Source: JBAZJI01 sp964596325
GTDB taxonomy: Bacteria > Patescibacteriota > Minisyncoccia > Minisyncoccales > JAGOPM01
NCBI GenBank assembly: GCA_964596325.1
Contig: CAZQSQ010000003.1
Coordinates: 9,434 to 73,433 of the forward strand
Reading direction: 5' to 3'
Length of the DNA stretch: 64,000 nt
The translations under genes and the position numbers were made by a program. Shown piece by piece: positions 61,068-64,000 of the stretch (position 1 is the stretch's first letter; each line of letters opens with the position of its first letter). Under the pieces are notes generated by a model. That model was given only the letters and a program-made list of their open reading frames with translations. It was not told the DNA's origin and ran no database searches.

Positions 61068-61709
61068 CTAATCATTTCCGAATCTTGCCTCTTGCAAATT
61101 TTTGGTTTCCGTCCCATCGCTAAATCTTATTCTGTCCAGAATACAATAATCTATTTTTACCGCTTTATAAAACTCTGCAACCAATGGCCATTCAATATTA
61201 TCTTTCTTCCCCGGAAGTATATTTTTTCTTTGCCCAATCCCGCTAAACATCCCATTTTTCCCGTATGCAACATTATCACCAAATCCATCTAATAAACGGC
61301 ATTTGATTCGCAACGCCTCAACAGTTTTATCTGATTTATTTTCAATCTCTACATATAATGAGGGGGAACCATATATCACTGGTATACCCGCACGAGTTAT
61401 TGATACCTTTTCTGACAATGGATCATAAACTGGGGAATCTATTGTTTTTGGAGATACGCCAGTCGAATTAGCCGTAATGAACGTAATAATTACTATTATC
61501 GTAACGAATGATAAAAGTATCTTTGCTATAACATCACTTCCGCGCACGACCGTCGAGGCTTTGCTATCATCAGTTTTACTTAATTTTTCCAAATAATCCT
61601 TGCAATTGGCACAAATACAAACACGCTCATCTTGTTGCCAGATGTAATACTTTTCATCAAAAAGCCCAAATGACTTCGTGCACTTAGCACAATACTGTTT
61701 GTCGCTCAT
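61068..61709 (-). CDS. Zinc-ribbon single-pass membrane protein next to the retron
   Basis: 213 residues from MSDKQYC at 61709 (an in-frame ATG at 61754 is less plausible). N-terminal zinc ribbon (CAKC ... CANC), then a membrane segment IAKILLSFVTIIVIITF, then an extracellular domain of mostly strands with an FxxxA-type DUF fold I cannot name. Same strand as the reverse transcriptase, 80+ bp downstream; could be a retron effector or an unrelated neighbour. Confidence 0.6.
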   Translation of the reverse strand: MSDKQYCAKCTKSFGLFDEKYYIWQQDERVCICANCKDYLEKLSKTDDSKASTVVRGSDVIAKILLSFVTIIVIITFITANSTGVSPKTIDSPVYDPLSEKVSITRAGIPVIYGSPSLYVEIENKSDKTVEALRIKCRLLDGFGDNVAYGKNGMFSGIGQRKNILPGKKDNIEWPLVAEFYKAVKIDYCILDRIRFSDGTETKNLQEARFGND

Positions 61710-61833
61710 ACAATAAACTTCGATTAAGCATAATATACTTAATCGAATAGTCAAGACATCTTACTATTTAAATTAACAAAATATATTTCATGGTTTCAAA
61801 AAACTCCTAACCCCTTTTATTTAGATTTTATTT

Positions 61834-62796
61834 TTATCTCTTTTTTTGCTTAGCACCAACCGGTTCCTTTCTCTTAATTTCAACAAACTGATGCCTATAT
61901 TTCGAATACCTCTCATCTAGTCTGCACAAAAATGCTATCCTGCCCTCAAGACTATTTAAATATTGGCTTGGAAGAACTCCGCAATATTTGCCAGAATTAA
62001 CCATAAAAGACCTAACTCCGAATTTTTCACACAGGTATAATTCTTGCCTGACACTTCTCCAATAATCCTTTTTTGCATTTATTTTTTCGTTTACAACTAA
62101 ACCGGTACACACCCTTCTTTCACCGCGCTTAAATATTTTTGATTTTGATGGATTGCCATGCAAAACAAACCCTTCCTGTTTGAATATCTTATATATTAGC
62201 TTCTTTAATTTTCCTATATTGTAATTGCCGGAAACGGACAAATCATCAACCCAAAATGTGTGACCCAAATTAAATTTCTGGAAAAACAATCTAAGCCTGT
62301 GGTTGAGATTAAATATAACAATAGCGGAGACTTTTGGACTGGTCGCAAATCCCTGCGGGAGCTTACCATTAAAAGTTACGAGTCTAGTTATTATGTGCGA
62401 GACGTCTGGCGAACATCCAAGACGAATAAACGATTTGTAAACAACTTTGCTTGAAATGCTATCAAAAAAATTCACTATATCAAAACTAGCAAAATGCTGT
62501 TTGCCGACATGACTACTCGCATTTAAGATGGTAGATCTTCCCTTAATCCCTCCTTGTAGCTCTGGCGGGAATGATAGAGTATCCAGCAAATCATTAATGC
62601 GACAATGGATATCACAGAGTGGCTTTTTTGCAATAACAAGCTTCCTTTCTTTTTTACCATTATTGCACAACTCAATTTTATGATAAATCTGATTGCTAAA
62701 GTTTTCAATCACTCCCGCAACCAATTTTTCATTAATATTTGCCCTTAGGCAAAATTCGCGTAGAGTATTAATTTTAAGTTTTTCCGATGTTGGCAT
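61834..62796 (-). CDS. Retron-type reverse transcriptase
   Basis: Makes multicopy single-stranded DNA from a folded RNA template. 320 residues with the retron marks: NASSH at 92-96 (the NAxxH motif), FDIVNFFDSI (catalytic Asp106), LPQGFATSP (146-154), WVDD at 182-185 in place of YADD (catalytic Asp184/185 kept), GNP (214-216) and CTG at 230-232 (usual VTG). SLEGRIAFLCRLD is the usual C-terminal segment. SP after QG excludes a diversity-generating retroelement enzyme, which has SQ. No Shine-Dalgarno is seen; a perfect hairpin sits directly before the ATG. AT-rich compared with its neighbours. Confidence 0.92.
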   Translation of the reverse strand: MPTSEKLKINTLREFCLRANINEKLVAGVIENFSNQIYHKIELCNNGKKERKLVIAKKPLCDIHCRINDLLDTLSFPPELQGGIKGRSTILNASSHVGKQHFASFDIVNFFDSISSKVVYKSFIRLGCSPDVSHIITRLVTFNGKLPQGFATSPKVSAIVIFNLNHRLRLFFQKFNLGHTFWVDDLSVSGNYNIGKLKKLIYKIFKQEGFVLHGNPSKSKIFKRGERRVCTGLVVNEKINAKKDYWRSVRQELYLCEKFGVRSFMVNSGKYCGVLPSQYLNSLEGRIAFLCRLDERYSKYRHQFVEIKRKEPVGAKQKKR

Positions 62797-62806
62797 ATTT
62801 AAAAAT

Positions 62807-62831
62807 GAATAGCATGTTATCCATGCTATTC
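62807..62831 (-). promoter_or_regulatory. Perfect hairpin before the reverse transcriptase
   Basis: GAATAGCATG / CATGCTATTC, 10 bp with a 5-base loop, then ATTTTTAAAT and the ATG. Looks like a terminator-attenuator or a translational switch between the 83-residue frame and the enzyme. Confidence 0.6.
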
Positions 62832-63081
62832 ATTGGCTAAAGCTTAAATTTTCAAGATCACCAATATCTTGAAATGCTAAAGGGTAAAGGGAAAGCCACT
62901 CTTGGATGACTGTCAGTAATAATTGCAAAAATTCAAAAATAACTGAATTGCACGCAATATTTACTACAATATCAAGCAAAAGGCGGCCGAGAGCCTCTCC
63001 ATCAATGCTTAAAAAAGCCCTGACATCGAGTTTAAACGCTGTTTTCGTTTTTTTATTTTTTGATTTATTTTTTACTTCCAT
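62830..63081 (-). CDS. Small hydrophobic protein upstream of the reverse transcriptase
   Basis: 83 residues: Lys-rich N-terminus, then a hydrophobic region (about 28-70, ALGRLLLDIVVNIACNSVIF and FLQLLLTVIQEWLSLY) that could cross the membrane twice or form amphipathic helices, and an acidic end. Lies between the candidate msr-msd RNA and the reverse transcriptase, the position of some retron accessory genes. No Shine-Dalgarno; may be a chance frame. Confidence 0.45.
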   Translation of the reverse strand: MEVKNKSKNKKTKTAFKLDVRAFLSIDGEALGRLLLDIVVNIACNSVIFEFLQLLLTVIQEWLSLYPLAFQDIGDLENLSFSQ

Positions 63082-63212
63082 TTTTTCTTTTAATATTTAT
63101 TTTTCAAGCCTCACCAGTAGTTAATCATTCAGAAAGTTCAAATCAAAAAAATGCAGACCTGTAGCCCTCAGCCCTTCTTCAGTAAATAGCCTGCACTTTT
63201 ATGGCAGAACCT

Positions 63213-63236
63213 TTAAGCATATGCAAATAAATGCTT
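63213..63236. repeat. Short palindrome between candidate msr-msd RNA and the 83-residue frame
   Basis: TAAGCAT / ATGCTTA with a 10-base loop; a hairpin in the retron transcript. Confidence 0.5.
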
Positions 63237-63270
63237 ATGCTGGAATGTGACAAGATGAAGACTGCTAAAT

Positions 63271-63511
63271 ACTGCGCGTCAAGAAACACACACTTTTAAC
63301 TAGTCATCCATGTCCAAATACAACTTTTCAATCAAGAAAAGTAATGGCAAAATCACCATTTTCAACTTCGACTTATAGCCGGCAAGGGTTATTGATCTTA
63401 GAAAATGAATCAATCGTTTAGCTCCCTATTTTACTTACAAAGGGCTATGAAAGCGATTCGCTTCCAGAGATATTACTCTCAATTCTAGAATAATTGTTTA
63501 TGACGCGCAGT
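63271..63511 (-). ncRNA. Candidate retron msr-msd RNA
   Basis: Lies upstream of the reverse transcriptase on the same strand. ACTGCGCGTCA (63511-63501 on the minus strand) and TGACGCGCAGT (63281-63271) are perfectly complementary, as retron a1/a2 ends are, and AAAC/GTTT extends the stem. Between them are five hairpins: GAGA/TCTC (63467-63480), AAGCG/CGCTT (63451-63463), ATTGAT/ATCAAT (63391-63414), AATGG/CCATT (63343-63360) and ACTTTTC/GAAAAGT (63323-63342). A branching G cannot be placed with certainty and no single long msd hairpin is evident. Confidence 0.65.
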
Positions 63512-63549
63512 CAATTCTTGACTAAAATTAAAAGAATTTCTTAATCGGA

Positions 63550-63573
63550 AATAGTTTATCTGGGCAAACTATT
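63550..63573. repeat. Inverted repeat upstream of the retron RNA
   Basis: AATAGTTT / AAACTATT, 8 bp with an 8-base centre, about 40 bp before the a1 arm; could be a regulatory site or the terminator of something upstream. Confidence 0.5.
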
Positions 63574-63683
63574 GCTAATTTTTATTATCCTAGCCAATAA
63601 ACTCGCTTATTACGGAGGATTGCCTATTATTGCATTCAATATCTCCGCAAGTTATTTTTTAAGGCATCGCGCAAGGCAGGCAG

Positions 63684-63767
63684 ACAAAAGTGGCGGCATG
63701 GGGTGCATGCGCTTGCCGAAGGCAAAGCGGCATTGCTTTGGAAAAGTAATTCCGCCGCCACTTTTGT
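63684..63767. repeat. Inverted-repeat element (13-bp arms)
   Basis: ACAAAAGTGGCGG (63684-63696) and CCGCCACTTTTGT (63755-63767) enclose a second hairpin (CTTGCC GAA GGCAAG-type near 63712). MITE- or REP-like, between the retron island and groL. No frame inside looks real. Confidence 0.65.
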
Positions 63768-63811
63768 TGCCGGTTTTTGATAGTAATCAAAAAGCCTGAG
63801 CGTTGAGAAAC

Positions 63812-63840
63812 AAAAATCGCCTGACTGAGGCGATTTTTGA
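63812..63840 (-). terminator. Terminator of groL
   Basis: AAAAATCGCC / GGCGATTTTT stem, 65 bp after the groL stop. Confidence 0.85.
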
Positions 63841-63902
63841 TTGCGTCCTTAAAAAACAACTTGCAAAAAAGCAGGGACTGGGGCAAGGCCCCAGGAAAAT
63901 TT

Positions 63903-64000
63903 TTAGTAATCCATTCCTCCCATTCCCCCCATACCAGGCGGCATGGCCGGCATATCCTTCTTAGGCTCTGGCTTGTCTGCCACAATAGCCTCGGTCGTCA
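63903..64000 (-). CDS. groL: Chaperonin GroEL, C-terminal end (partial)
   Basis: The last ~32 residues read TTEAIVADKPEPKK and end in the flexible GMGGMGGMDY tail typical of GroEL. The rest lies outside the window. Confidence 0.93.
   Translation of the reverse strand, partial: TTEAIVADKPEPKKDMPAMPPGMGGMGGMDY

Noticed and set aside
61834..62796. Diversity-generating retroelement, common in Patescibacteria
   Set aside because: The enzyme reads QGFATSP, while diversity-generating enzymes have SQ at that point; it has the retron NAxxH and (V/C)TG motifs, and no template/variable repeat pair was seen nearby.
63572..63799. 75-residue plus-strand frame near groL
   Set aside because: It runs through an inverted-repeat element and has no Shine-Dalgarno or family resemblance.
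1..64000. CRISPR array, insertion sequence or prophage
   Set aside because: No spaced direct-repeat array, no transposase or phage structural gene was seen. The regular repeats in 38019-46343 are in-frame coding modules.

Overview
The window looks like part of a Patescibacteria (Candidate Phyla Radiation, Parcubacteria-like) genome. The reasons are a compact str-S10-spc ribosomal block with no gene for uL30, ribosomal proteins with long low-complexity tails, an adk-map pair after secY, no biosynthetic pathways, many very large cysteine-rich secreted proteins, and a class III (oxygen-sensitive) ribonucleotide reductase. Stop codon use looks standard. This is inference from gene content; no 16S rRNA is present. 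The sequence is a scaffold with eight 100-N gaps. Three of them (5647-5746, 19501-19600, 55653-55752) are false: the same 55 bases flank both sides, and removing one copy plus the Ns restores intact reading frames.

Layout. 1-3805: the end of a large secreted fibronectin-type protein with a C39-like peptidase domain, a lipoprotein and a small unknown gene. 3834-21651 (minus strand): map, adk, an unknown gene, secY, then the ribosomal proteins from uL15 back through the spc and S10 operons, tuf, a small Phd-like gene, fusA, rpsG and rpsL, whose leader is structured. 21956-26719: small genes with clear promoters and terminators, a site-2 protease, a cysteine-repeat secreted protein and rpmB. 26786-28866: tRNA-Pro(GGG) followed by about 2 kb with no credible protein gene but three promoter-to-terminator units rich in hairpins, the strongest candidate here for undescribed RNAs. 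28943-33127: a second adenylate-kinase-like gene, nrdG and nrdD with a structured upstream region. 33543-46343: two giant cysteine-rich secreted proteins (about 1470 and 2774 residues), the first with Kazal-like domains. 46488-49597: mltG, a BASS-type transporter and a secreted protein. 49698-53430: trxA, trxB, a degenerate M48 protein, htpX and lemA. 53635-60506: a tightly packed eight-gene operon of unknown function (zinc ribbons, membrane anchors, a cysteine-rich secreted protein, a possible PH-like duplication). 60832-63511: an AT-rich island with a retron-type reverse transcriptase, a candidate msr-msd RNA and small membrane-protein genes. 63903-64000: the C-terminal end of groL.

How it fits together. 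The ribosomal block, EF-Tu/EF-G, SecY and Map form the core translation and export machinery. NrdD/NrdG supply deoxynucleotides without oxygen. SecY would export the giant surface proteins, whose many cysteines, adhesion-type modules and protease-inhibitor-like domains fit an episymbiotic cell that touches a host. The retron and the RNA-rich interval are the accessory parts most worth laboratory attention.
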